Shown here piece after piece: positions 1 to 7,422 of a stretch of DNA of 39,459 nt. Origin of the DNA: CAZWVI01 sp964637165 (GTDB lineage: Bacteria > Planctomycetota > UBA1135); NCBI GenBank assembly GCA_964637165.1, contig CAZWVI010000020.1, forward strand, positions 1-39,459. Reading direction: 5' to 3'. The translations under genes were made by a program, and so were the position numbers. Below the pieces are notes generated by a model, which saw only the letters and a program-made list of their open reading frames with translations, searched no databases and was not told the origin of the DNA. Within the stretch, counting starts at the first letter, position 1. Every line of letters begins with the position of its first letter.

Positions 1-1
1 C

Positions 2-193
2 AGCCGTTGCAGACAGACCGCCGCTTCGCGTCGGCTGCTGAACGGCAACCCCGTTGGGCGGACATTCGCGTTCTCCGCGAGTATTGTCGGGGCGTTGGGC
101 AACTTCTGCTTCATCCAATCCGCATTTGGCCATACCAAGAAAGCGCAAGTAAAACCGCCAACACTTTCGACAGAGAAATTAGCCAACGTTTAG
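2..193 (+). CDS. C-terminal fragment of an unidentified protein, cut by the window edge
   Basis: Reading from base 2, this frame stays open to a TAG at 191-193 and encodes about 63 residues with no start inside the window, so it would be the 3' end of a gene that begins upstream. The middle (about residues 20-43) is hydrophobic and could be a membrane segment, and the tail is basic and hydrophilic. I do not recognise the family. Frame 1 (to 240) and the opposite strand are also open here, so the choice of frame rests only on the more protein-like composition of frame 2. Confidence 0.3.
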   Translation, partial: SRCRQTAASRRLLNGNPVGRTFAFSASIVGALGNFCFIQSAFGHTKKAQVKPPTLSTEKLANV

Positions 194-240
194 CAGTTGT
201 TGTCTGCACCTTCGATGGTTTTGAATTTTGGTTTTGTTGA

Positions 241-1107
241 TTAGACACAGCCTAGTTTTTTCATGAAGATGCGGTCACGGCGCCGCTCGGGAAGTAGCCG
301 CGCGAACCACAACAAACGCCGCATTCCGTTGCCAACTAAATAGCGCGTTTTCGGTTTTCTACTTATGAGCGCAGTTTCGATTGTTTTGGCAACTCGCGAT
401 GCTTCAATGCCGTATCGCTCAGATTCTTCTGCGCCATTCATCATTGCGGTCATCAATTGGCCATAATCTTTTTCGGCGGCGGTATTCATAACCTCCATAC
501 GTTTGCGTCCGGCGGCGGTACTGCGTTGCCAAATTGGTGTTTTTACCGGACCGGGTTGCACCACAATTACATCAATATCGTGGGCCAGCAGTTCCATGCG
601 TAAACTATCGCTTAACGCTTCAAGAGCAAACTTGGACGCGCAATAAGCTCCAAGTGCTGGATAGGCTATTAATCCACTAACTGAACTTACGTTGACGATG
701 CGCGCTTGTCGCGCAGAGCTTGCAGTGGATTTTCTAATGAGTGGTAAGCATGCTTGAGTTACTAAAAGAACTCCTTCAACATTGACCGCCATTTGATATT
801 TAAAATCGTCGATAGGAATATGTTCAAGTGGGGCGGCGGTCGCCAAGCCGGCATTGTTTATCAAGTAATTAAGTCCATTATCACCCAAGGAGTTTTCCAG
901 TTCAGCGATTGCTACAGAGATTGCTTGGGGATCGGCTACATCAAGGTATAGCGGAGTGCAGCCAAGTGCGGCCAAGACTTGGCCGTCTTCGTCGGAGCGA
1001 TATCCGGCAAATACTTGCCAACCTTTGCTTTGGAATAATTTAGCGGAAGCCAAGCCAATGCCGGTCGAGGCACCGGTGATTAGGATTGATGGTGAAGACG
1101 TAGTCAT
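241..1107 (-). CDS. Short-chain dehydrogenase/reductase (SDR)
   Basis: Classical SDR oxidoreductase of 288 residues. The N-terminus carries the Rossmann cofactor motif TGASTGIG (about residues 12-19), the NNAG motif follows near residue 87, and the active-site YCASK supplies the catalytic Tyr and Lys. The segment VVQPGPVKTPIW after the catalytic site is the usual substrate-loop start. A 30-40 residue basic C-terminal extension ending RRRDRIFMKKLGCV resembles SDRs related to retinol or 17-beta-hydroxysteroid dehydrogenases. The substrate cannot be read from sequence. It lies 3 bp downstream of the release-factor-like gene on the same strand, so the two are probably co-transcribed. Confidence 0.85.
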   Translation of the reverse strand: MTTSSPSILITGASTGIGLASAKLFQSKGWQVFAGYRSDEDGQVLAALGCTPLYLDVADPQAISVAIAELENSLGDNGLNYLINNAGLATAAPLEHIPIDDFKYQMAVNVEGVLLVTQACLPLIRKSTASSARQARIVNVSSVSGLIAYPALGAYCASKFALEALSDSLRMELLAHDIDVIVVQPGPVKTPIWQRSTAAGRKRMEVMNTAAEKDYGQLMTAMMNGAEESERYGIEASRVAKTIETALISRKPKTRYLVGNGMRRLLWFARLLPERRRDRIFMKKLGCV

Positions 1108-1110
1108 TGT

Positions 1111-1455
1111 CTATGTATCAAGATTTTTGCGATCGCGCTTTAATTGACCGCGATGTTTCTTCTTATCGAGGCGTTTTCTCTCTGCCGAGTGCGGCTTTTT
1201 GGTGGCATTGCGTTTCTTAGGACGATGGTTTTTAATTTTCAATTTGGCAATCAATCGTTCCCAGGCAAGTTCCTTGTTCTGTAATTGGCTGCGCCGTTCA
1301 GTCGCGCTAACTCTAACTCCAGAAGGGGGATGGAACAAGCGTACCCCAGTCTCAACCTTGTTGCGGTGTTGGCCACCGGGACCTCCCGAGCGATAGAAAG
1401 TGCAGATAACTTCACTTTCTAGGGCGTCTCGCGTGGTGGGCCAAGTCTTAGGCAT
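1111..1455 (-). CDS. Peptide chain release factor-like protein (ArfB/RF-H type, GGQ domain)
   Basis: Small class-I release-factor homologue of about 114 residues. It has only the catalytic GGQ domain (SGGPGGQHRNKVETGVRLFH) and no codon-recognition domain. It ends in a long lysine/arginine-rich tail (KKRNATKKPHSAERKRLDKK and onward). This architecture matches ArfB (YaeJ)-type factors, which hydrolyse peptidyl-tRNA on stalled ribosomes with the basic tail in the mRNA channel. The frame is open 16 codons further upstream, but the ATG at 1455 (MPKTWPTT) gives the family-typical length. The exact subfamily, stop-independent rescue or RNA-repair-linked RF-H, is not certain. It is followed at once by the SDR gene. 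Confidence 0.85.
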   Translation of the reverse strand: MPKTWPTTRDALESEVICTFYRSGGPGGQHRNKVETGVRLFHPPSGVRVSATERRSQLQNKELAWERLIAKLKIKNHRPKKRNATKKPHSAERKRLDKKKHRGQLKRDRKNLDT

Positions 1456-1530
1456 AGGGCTATTGTTACAAAATCCTATAAAATCTGAGTTCCTAGCCCC
1501 CAAAGCTCAATTAGGTGTTAATCTTTAAAA

Positions 1531-1550
1531 GCCAGAAACAATTTTCTGGC
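1531..1550. repeat. Perfect hairpin between divergent genes
   Basis: GCCAGAAA and TTTCTGGC form a perfect 8-bp inverted repeat around a CAAT loop. It lies in the divergent gap between the release-factor-like gene and the small membrane protein gene. There is no T-run on either side, so it is more likely an operator or RNA leader hairpin than an intrinsic terminator. Confidence 0.5.
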
Positions 1551-1580
1551 CCATCCCCGTAACAACGAGGTCCACCCCCA

Positions 1581-1754
1581 ATGGACAAAGATTTTCCCCG
1601 CATCGACCGCTCCGACGGCATCTTGTGGCTAACAATAGCCATCTTGCTGCCATTCGTTTACCTAATGGCAAATTGGGTATTTGAGCAAAATGCTACTCGT
1701 CAAGCTTCGGCGGGCCATAGTCAGGCGACCACCATCGCCGAAAACCTCGACTAA
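1581..1754 (+). CDS. Small single-pass membrane protein, hypothetical
   Basis: A 57-residue open frame with an ATG start. After a charged N-terminus (MDKDFPRIDRSDG) comes one hydrophobic helix (about residues 14-33, ILWLTIAILLPFVYLMANWV), then a polar tail. I see no known family. It lies 57 bp upstream of trxB on the same strand, its stop codon is inside a perfect palindrome, and a hairpin stands upstream. The clean charged-hydrophobic-polar layout supports it as real, but there is no homology support and no clear Shine-Dalgarno (the nearest purine stretch, ACGAGG, is about 11 bp upstream). Confidence 0.5.
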   Translation: MDKDFPRIDRSDGILWLTIAILLPFVYLMANWVFEQNATRQASAGHSQATTIAENLD

Positions 1755-1765
1755 ATATTAGTCGA
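1747..1765. repeat. Perfect AT-rich palindrome at the small gene's stop codon
   Basis: TCGACTAA-ATA-TTAGTCGA is a perfect 8-bp inverted repeat. Its left arm contains the TAA stop (1752-1754) of the small membrane protein gene. It could act as a weak terminator or as a protein-binding site ahead of trxB. There is no following T-run. Confidence 0.45.
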
Positions 1766-1788
1766 AGCAAGTCTCGTAGAAACTTGCC

Positions 1789-1811
1789 GGTTGGTTTATT
1801 ATTTGCCAACC
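1789..1811 (+). promoter_or_regulatory. Hairpin abutting the trxB start codon
   Basis: GGTTGG (1789-1794) and CCAACC (1806-1811) pair across an 11-base AT-rich loop. The right arm touches the trxB ATG at 1812. In mRNA this stem would cover the ribosome-binding region, so it might tune translation. The inference rests only on position and pairing. Confidence 0.3.
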
Positions 1812-2747
1812 ATGACATACAACGTAGCCATCATTGGGTCCGGTCCAGCCGGATACACCGCAGCCCTTTACACCGCGCGCGCTGGCTTGGCACCCTTACT
1901 TTATGAAGGCATGCAACCCGGTGGTCAATTGACCATCACTTCGGAAGTTGAGAATTACCCCGGGTTTCCTGATGGGGTAACGGGGCCTGAATTGATGGAC
2001 AAATTCAAAGCCCAGTGCGCACGTTTTGGTACTGAATTTAAAGAGTTCGCCAATGTTAAAAGCATTGATACTTCAAAGCGTCCTTTTGTAATCGAAGACG
2101 AAATGGGCGGCCTTGAAGAAGCTCACGCGATCATCATTGCAACAGGTGCACGCGCCAAAATGCTTGGCCTTGAAAAAGAAAAAGAGTTAATGGGCTATGG
2201 CGTGTCAGCCTGCGCTACTTGTGATGGCGCCTTCTTTAAGGACGTCGAAATTGCCGTGGTCGGCGCCGGTGATACCGCCATGGAAGAAGCGACTTACTTA
2301 ACACGCTTTGCCTCGAAAGTGACCATTATTCATCGCCGCGATTATTTCCGTGCCTCCAAGGTTATGTTGGAGCGTGCTCAGCAACATCCAAAAATTGAGT
2401 TCAAGTTGTTCCGCCAGGTGAAAGACATTTTGCACAGCGATGAAAAAAAAGTAACTGGTCTAGTATTGGAAGACCCACGTGACGGTTCGGTGGAGGAGAT
2501 GGATTGCAAGGGATTGTTTATTGCCATTGGCCACGCGCCCAATACTGATTTCCTCGGCGACGAAATAAATAAAGATGAAGTCGGCTACATTGTTCCCGTA
2601 GATGGCATGCGCACAAACGTGGCAGGAATCTTCGCCGCAGGCGATGTCAGTGATGCGGTTTACCGTCAAGCAATCACGGCTGCTGGAGCTGGTTGTGCCG
2701 CGGCGCTTGAAGCTCAGCGCTGGCTAGAAGAGCAGGGAATTGAATAA
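1812..2747 (+). CDS. trxB: Thioredoxin reductase
   Basis: NADPH-dependent flavoenzyme that reduces thioredoxin in the cytoplasm. The 311 residues match the bacterial low-molecular-weight TrxB length. The FAD-binding GSGPAG motif is at residues 9-14, the GGQL segment at about 39-42, the redox-active CATC at 134-137, the NADPH-binding GAGDTA in the middle, and the C-terminal FAAGDV motif is present. The frame continues seven codons upstream, but the ATG at 1812 (MTYNVAIIGSG) gives the normal N-terminus. Thioredoxin itself is not in the window. The convergent glycosyltransferase gene ends 33 bp downstream. Confidence 0.97.
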   Translation: MTYNVAIIGSGPAGYTAALYTARAGLAPLLYEGMQPGGQLTITSEVENYPGFPDGVTGPELMDKFKAQCARFGTEFKEFANVKSIDTSKRPFVIEDEMGGLEEAHAIIIATGARAKMLGLEKEKELMGYGVSACATCDGAFFKDVEIAVVGAGDTAMEEATYLTRFASKVTIIHRRDYFRASKVMLERAQQHPKIEFKLFRQVKDILHSDEKKVTGLVLEDPRDGSVEEMDCKGLFIAIGHAPNTDFLGDEINKDEVGYIVPVDGMRTNVAGIFAAGDVSDAVYRQAITAAGAGCAAALEAQRWLEEQGIE

Positions 2748-2755
2748 GTAGGTTG

Positions 2756-2781
2756 TTGACCCAATAGTTGGGGTCAGAGTC
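2756..2781. repeat. Degenerate palindrome resembling the 37-39 kb repeat
   Basis: A near-palindrome (TGACCCAA-TAG-TTGGGGTCA plus flank) lies between the convergent trxB and glycosyltransferase genes. Aligned by eye, 20 of 26 positions match the right-hand repeat at 37371-37396. Its last base touches the stop codon of the minus-strand glycosyltransferase gene. It may be a diverged copy or an unrelated terminator-like hairpin that happens to look similar. Confidence 0.35.
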
Positions 2782-3776
2782 TATTTATTGAATTTGTGTA
2801 CGAGTCCGATCCACGCGGCCGCCTCGCGGGCAGCAGCAAATCCTTGGCGTACATCTTCGCGCATACTGATGGCAGCAATTTGCGCGTCGCGCGGGTTGTC
2901 TAGAAGTTCCGCAACTTTACGGCGTAGGGCGCGATCATCTTTGAACAATCGATTGCCACCGGGGAATTCTCGATGGGCGGGAATGTCGGTGGCTAGTAGC
3001 GGTCGCGCTAAAAGCCCAGCTTCAAGTAATGCATTTGGCGGACCGCCTTCAGACTTACTGGTTGAGATGACTACATTGGCGCGGCGCATATATGCGGCAA
3101 GCTGGTCGCGACTGATTGGGCCCAGGTAGCTGGCGAAGTCATCAACTTCGCATTGCTTCTGTAACTCCACGCTAAGTTGTTCATCCATAGCCTCGCCAAT
3201 AATCATCAGCCGCAACTTTGCTCGGCTAGCTGCTAGCGGGGCCAGCGCGGTGATGGCGCGCATTGGGTCTTTGACCGCCCGCACTCCGGTCGGCAAGAGA
3301 ATTAATTCAATATCCTCTGCCAACTCTGCAATTGGTTGTGGAATAGCCGCACCACGTTTTTCAGGTAGCGGTGAAACGGCCTGCATAATTACATTCAAGC
3401 GTTTTGCCGAATCGTCGAACAAAGTGCGTACCCGCTTGGCTGCAGAAGTACCTAAAGTCACCAATGCCGCGGCTGAGGCAACTGCTTTTTTGGCATCTTC
3501 ACTTGGTCGGCCATTCAAGTCGGTGCCTGTGAATAAAATCACCAATGGTATTTTTCGCGCCTTGGCCAGTTGGCGTGCGCGCGGGCCGGTTTTTCCAGCG
3601 TGGAGCGCGATAACTAAATCGCAATCATCGTGCAGTTTAGTGTCAAGGTCCGCACCGATTGCCAAACACTCAACTTGATGGTGCGACCGTACAAGTCCCC
3701 GCATAATTCGTTGCGCAGTTGTGCTATTGCCGCGTAATGCATCAACCTCGCAGGGGAGCAGAATGGAGATTTGCAT
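2781..3776 (-). CDS. GT4-family glycosyltransferase, SenB/GLT1D1-like
   Basis: A 331-residue GT-B glycosyltransferase. The N-terminal acceptor domain contains RGNSTTAQRI, DCDLVIALHA and the TGTDLNG motif. The C-terminal nucleotide-sugar domain has VRAVKDPMRAI and the family-4 signature SEGGPPNALLEAG. This motif set resembles the SenB selenosugar synthase / GLT1D1 branch of GT4 as I remember it. Donor and acceptor cannot be assigned, and neither SenA nor SenC partners are present, so a selenium role is not claimed. It starts 4 bp after the rho stop and is the last gene of a coaE-rho-GT run. Confidence 0.75.
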   Translation of the reverse strand: MQISILLPCEVDALRGNSTTAQRIMRGLVRSHHQVECLAIGADLDTKLHDDCDLVIALHAGKTGPRARQLAKARKIPLVILFTGTDLNGRPSEDAKKAVASAAALVTLGTSAAKRVRTLFDDSAKRLNVIMQAVSPLPEKRGAAIPQPIAELAEDIELILLPTGVRAVKDPMRAITALAPLAASRAKLRLMIIGEAMDEQLSVELQKQCEVDDFASYLGPISRDQLAAYMRRANVVISTSKSEGGPPNALLEAGLLARPLLATDIPAHREFPGGNRLFKDDRALRRKVAELLDNPRDAQIAAISMREDVRQGFAAAREAAAWIGLVHKFNK

Positions 3777-3780
3777 TAAA

Positions 3781-5271
3781 TTATGAAACCGACAAGTTGA
3801 TTAAGAAATCAGCGTTGTTGTCAGACTTATGCATGCGGTCAACTAACAGTTCCATAGCTTCAACGGGATTCATGTCGTTGAGAACTTTGCGCAACAACCA
3901 AACGCGTTGCAATTCATCAGCGGAAAACAATAAATCTTCTTTGCGTGTTCCAGACTTATTAATGTCGATCGCCGGCCACACTCGTCGTTCGGAAAGTTGT
4001 CGATCTAGGACTAATTCCATGTTGCCGGTACCTTTGAATTCTTCAAAAATAACTTCATCCATTTTTGAATTTGTGTCAATGAGCGCAGTCGCCAAAATTG
4101 TTAGCGAACCACCGTCTTCAATGTTGCGTGCCGCACCAAAGAAACGTTTTGGTTTTTGTAATGCGTCAGCAACCAAACCACCGGTCATGATTTTGGAATT
4201 GCCCGGCGCTTCATTGTTGTAGGCGCGCGCAAGACGGGTGATGGAGTCCAACAAGACCACAACGTCCTGACCTTGCTCAACCATGCGTTTAGCCCGCTGA
4301 ATCACCATTTCCGCAACTTGGATGTGGCGTGAAGGCGGCTCATCAAAAGTGCTCGCAACAATTTCGCGGTTCTCGCCAGGCACCGAGCGACTGAAGTCAG
4401 TTACTTCTTCAGGGCGCTCATCAACTAACAAAATAATTAGGTGGCACTCAGGGTGTTGATTGACAATTGCTTTGGCAATTAATTGCAGCAACACTGTTTT
4501 GCCGGTTCGCGGTGGCGCAACAATTAAACCACGTTGCCCTTTCCCAATCGGCGCAACTAAATCAATAATGCGCGTCTCGACTAAATCTTGAGCGCTTTCG
4601 AGCCCCAAGCGTTCATCTGGATAAAGCGGAACTAAATCGCTAAACGGCGCATTTGAATATTGTTTTTCAGGATCATCGCCGAATACCGTTAAGACTTCAT
4701 GCAACATGAATAACGGATCATCTGCTCCTTGTGCCGGCGCTAAAACTCCACTTACATCTTGACCAGAAACTAAGTTATGACTCTCAACTAGTGAACTGTG
4801 CAGCAAGGCATCAGTGTCGGCGTTGGCGACATAGTCATTAGTTGCATGCCGTAAGTAGGCATGCCCCTCGGGCATTACCTCCAAAGTTCCCTTGGTGAAA
4901 AACACACCGCTTTTTTCCATACGTTGCGCAACAACGCGACGCAACAAAGTGCCGCGCGCCATTCCGTAAGCACCATCTACACCTTCTTCTTCGCCAAGGT
5001 CTTGTAAGTCCGGAAGCGAAAGCGAAAGTAAAGACGAAAGATGAAACTCAATTTTCTTGCGCTTGGTGGCAAATGATTTGACATCCTTTTGGTCCCAAGC
5101 TTGTTCCGGCATTGGCGGGAATTGTGAAGGTGGTGGAAAAGCTCCAATTGCCTTCATTGTTTGGGCGCCACCACCTCCACGACGGCGGTTGCGGCGGCGG
5201 CGAGTTTTCTTCGGCTTGTGTGGGGGGACCATGCGTTTGGTGCTGCTGGGGGATTGGTTCATGCGCCACAT
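3781..5271 (-). CDS. rho: Transcription termination factor Rho
   Basis: Hexameric RNA helicase that ends transcription. An unusual arginine- and glycine-rich N-terminal extension (RRRRNRRRGGGG) precedes the helical and S1-like RNA-binding region. The RecA-type motor follows: Walker A in APPRTGKTVLL, Walker B in VVVLLDSITRLARAYN, then the Rho-typical TGGLVADALQKPKRFFGAARN and GTGNMELVLDR segments. The P-loop reads PPRTGKT, where E. coli has PPKAGKT. The start is uncertain. The frame opens with a TTG at 5286, the first ATG is at 5271 (used here) and another is at 5262. It lies just downstream of coaE. Confidence 0.96.
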   Translation of the reverse strand: MWRMNQSPSSTKRMVPPHKPKKTRRRRNRRRGGGGAQTMKAIGAFPPPSQFPPMPEQAWDQKDVKSFATKRKKIEFHLSSLLSLSLPDLQDLGEEEGVDGAYGMARGTLLRRVVAQRMEKSGVFFTKGTLEVMPEGHAYLRHATNDYVANADTDALLHSSLVESHNLVSGQDVSGVLAPAQGADDPLFMLHEVLTVFGDDPEKQYSNAPFSDLVPLYPDERLGLESAQDLVETRIIDLVAPIGKGQRGLIVAPPRTGKTVLLQLIAKAIVNQHPECHLIILLVDERPEEVTDFSRSVPGENREIVASTFDEPPSRHIQVAEMVIQRAKRMVEQGQDVVVLLDSITRLARAYNNEAPGNSKIMTGGLVADALQKPKRFFGAARNIEDGGSLTILATALIDTNSKMDEVIFEEFKGTGNMELVLDRQLSERRVWPAIDINKSGTRKEDLLFSADELQRVWLLRKVLNDMNPVEAMELLVDRMHKSDNNADFLINLSVS

Positions 5272-5300
5272 ATTCGTAGGCGCCAATCCTTGGGGAGGGC

Positions 5301-5966
5301 TTAGGCCGGCCAGCTATCCCGCAAAGGGCGGGGGGCCAGAGCCAAGATTTGCTCCGAAATTGGAGCGAGCTGTTCATCGAGGGTGTCGAGTGAACCTTCG
5401 TTGCGTACCATAGCATCTGCTCGACTTTGTTTGTGCTCAAGCTCGAGTTGAGCTTTTTCTCGCACCATCCATTCATCAGTTTCCCAATCATGCCGTTCAC
5501 AAGCCCGACGGCAGCGTTCTTGATCGCCAACTTCAACAAAAAGAATGAAGTCGCAAGCTTTATCAAGCCCGCCTTCAAAAAGTAATGGCACGTCAAGAAT
5601 CGCCCATACAGCTTCTCCAGAATTTTCGAGAACAACTAATTTGTTAAAAATTGCAGCTCTAACCGCAGGATGAATCACATTTTCCATAGCTTTCCGAGCC
5701 TGCTCGTCTTTGAAAATAAGGGCGGCAACTTGCCGTCGGTCAATTAATCCATCTGGGCGTAAGATGCTGTCACCAAGTACTTTAGATAGATTAGTTGCAA
5801 CTTCCTCGGAGGCTAATAGCTGCCCGACCTCAGCGTCTGCGTTTATTAGTAAGGTGGATTTTGGCAGGTATTCAAGCAAATATTTGGCTACGGTGGACTT
5901 CCCGGCACCTATTCCTCCGGAGAGTCCAACAATGCGTAACCCTGGCTGTAGCTGATTCGTTACCAT
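5301..5966 (-). CDS. coaE: Dephospho-CoA kinase
   Basis: Catalyses the last step of coenzyme A synthesis, ATP-dependent phosphorylation of the 3'-hydroxyl of dephospho-CoA. The P-loop GLSGGIGAGKSTVAKYL is near the N-terminus, followed by INADAEVGQLL (the Asp of the substrate site), HPAVRAAI, and DVPLLFEGGLDKACDFILFV, all in family order. At 221 residues it has the normal length when started at the ATG at 5966 (MVTNQLQPGLRIVGLSGG). The frame runs 45 codons further upstream, but that stretch is not CoaE-like. It heads the coaE-rho-glycosyltransferase run. Confidence 0.95.
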   Translation of the reverse strand: MVTNQLQPGLRIVGLSGGIGAGKSTVAKYLLEYLPKSTLLINADAEVGQLLASEEVATNLSKVLGDSILRPDGLIDRRQVAALIFKDEQARKAMENVIHPAVRAAIFNKLVVLENSGEAVWAILDVPLLFEGGLDKACDFILFVEVGDQERCRRACERHDWETDEWMVREKAQLELEHKQSRADAMVRNEGSLDTLDEQLAPISEQILALAPRPLRDSWPA

Positions 5967-6106
5967 TTCGACATCTTGCGCTTTCCTTGACCCTCCGGCA
6001 AGGGGAGCGTAAAAAATAGCTTCTGGAAAGGTGCTACACCCCCCCGGGTGAACCCCTGCCTTTCTACTCATAACCCCTGAAACCCTGTCCCCCAAGGTCA
6101 AAAAAC

Positions 6107-7333
6107 ATGTCCGTACGTAATCGCGGAGCTGCCCAAGTCAGCGTCATTTGGATGATCGCCGTGAGCGTCATCTTGGTTGTAACCGCCTTCTTTGCTTATA
6201 TGAGCCAGCAGAAGGCCACTCAGTGGGAAGATTCCTACCATGCGCAAGTAGCAAAAGTAACTGCTGCTAATTCCGCAGCTGAGGAAAATTATGACAAAGT
6301 TTCAAAGCTGTCTGAAGTGACAGGCTTTGGTGGAGGCACTGCTTCTGGGCACGCCACACCTGAAACTATCAGCCTAGCTCTAGAAGAGTTGAAGGGAACT
6401 TTCCCTGGTGCCGGCGCTGCCGCCACCGTTGAAGCTGCTATCCCTGGTGTTGTTAGTGACTACAACGCCTTGGCCGGTGAAAAGCAAAGTTTGGTTAATG
6501 ACGTAGCTCAGCTGCGTTCAGACTTGGCTGCACGTAACAGCTCACACCAAAGCACTGTTCGCGAAAAGGACAGTTCCATTTCTGACTTGCGTTCCGAAAT
6601 GGAAGACTTGCGTCGCTCTATGGGTTCAGCCAACGTTGACCTTGAAAGTCAGCGTGACAATTTGCGCGACCAAGTGCGTGACCTCGACCGTCAAGTTTCT
6701 GAATTGCGTTTACGCAACGAAGACATGGATCGCAACTTTAAGGAAGAAAGCCGCATTGCACTGCAACGTCGCGACATCCTTTCTGAACGTCTTAACAAAG
6801 TTGACCGTCGCGTTGACGGTTCAGATGGTTCAGTCTTAATGGCTAGTGCCGACATCGGCAAAGCTTGGATTGACCTTGGCCGCGTCGACCGCGTTCGTCC
6901 AGGTATGGTTTTCGCTGTTAGCAATCCTGTGACTGGTGCAAGTAAAGGCCAACTAAAGATTTTAAGCATCGAAGATAACCGTTCAGAGTGCAGCATCATG
7001 AGCATGGCTGATCGCTTTGATCCAATCTCTTCAGACGACTTAATCTCCAATGCGGTTTACGATCGTGAACGCGAACCCGTTGCCGTCCTTTTGGGCAATG
7101 GTTTTGGTAAGTACAACGCCGAGGACATGAAGAACATGTTGCGCGAAGTTGGAATTTCAACTAACTCAACAGTTTCTAGGGAAGCCGACTACTTAATTCT
7201 CGGAACTCCATTCTTTGATGAAGATACCGGTTCAGTGGTCCCATGGGAGTCGTACGACGCCTACAAGATGTCTCAGTCAATGTCGGTGCGAGTTGTGCCA
7301 TTCCGCGACGCTATGACTTGGATTGGACTTTAG
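6107..7333 (+). CDS. Membrane-anchored coiled-coil protein with a BRCT-like C-terminus, uncharacterised
   Basis: A 408-residue protein I cannot name. A basic N-terminus leads into one hydrophobic helix (about residues 11-31). A spacer follows, then a long heptad-rich, Arg/Asp/Glu-rich coiled coil (about 122-232). A beta-rich domain comes next (about 240-320, with DIGKAWIDLGRVDRVRPGMVFAV). The end (about 324-372) reads VAVLLGNGFGKYNAEDMKNM ... VSREADYLILG, with the spacing of a BRCT fold. The helix suggests inner-membrane anchoring with the rest probably outside the cytoplasm, though topology is not certain. It is divergent from coaE and ends in a strong hairpin before tatC, so it appears to be its own transcript. 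Confidence 0.7.
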   Translation: MSVRNRGAAQVSVIWMIAVSVILVVTAFFAYMSQQKATQWEDSYHAQVAKVTAANSAAEENYDKVSKLSEVTGFGGGTASGHATPETISLALEELKGTFPGAGAAATVEAAIPGVVSDYNALAGEKQSLVNDVAQLRSDLAARNSSHQSTVREKDSSISDLRSEMEDLRRSMGSANVDLESQRDNLRDQVRDLDRQVSELRLRNEDMDRNFKEESRIALQRRDILSERLNKVDRRVDGSDGSVLMASADIGKAWIDLGRVDRVRPGMVFAVSNPVTGASKGQLKILSIEDNRSECSIMSMADRFDPISSDDLISNAVYDREREPVAVLLGNGFGKYNAEDMKNMLREVGISTNSTVSREADYLILGTPFFDEDTGSVVPWESYDAYKMSQSMSVRVVPFRDAMTWIGL

Positions 7334-7356
7334 ACCCTACTGAGGTTTAATTAATT

Positions 7357-7390
7357 TAGAGCCGCGGGGATTTAAGTCTCCGCGGCTCTA
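7357..7390 (+). terminator. Strong hairpin between the coiled-coil gene and tatC
   Basis: A 14-bp stem (7357-7370 with 7377-7390, one G-T pair, GC-rich core GCCGCGG) closes a TTTAAG loop 23 bp after the upstream stop codon. A pyrimidine-rich CTCTTATCT rather than a pure T-run follows, so termination may be partial or it may protect the 3' end of the mRNA. Confidence 0.65.
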
Positions 7391-7422
7391 CTCTTATCTA
7401 AGCAAGTTCTACCAAACTCCCC

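Noticed and set aside
5048..5635. Open frame of 195 codons on the minus strand across the rho/coaE junction
   Set aside because: It overlaps the ends of two well-supported genes in another frame, and its composition is not protein-like.
6037..6050. CACCC-CCCC-GGGTG inverted repeat upstream of the coiled-coil gene
   Set aside because: Only five base pairs with a homopolymer loop. Such a match is expected by chance in this C-rich leader.
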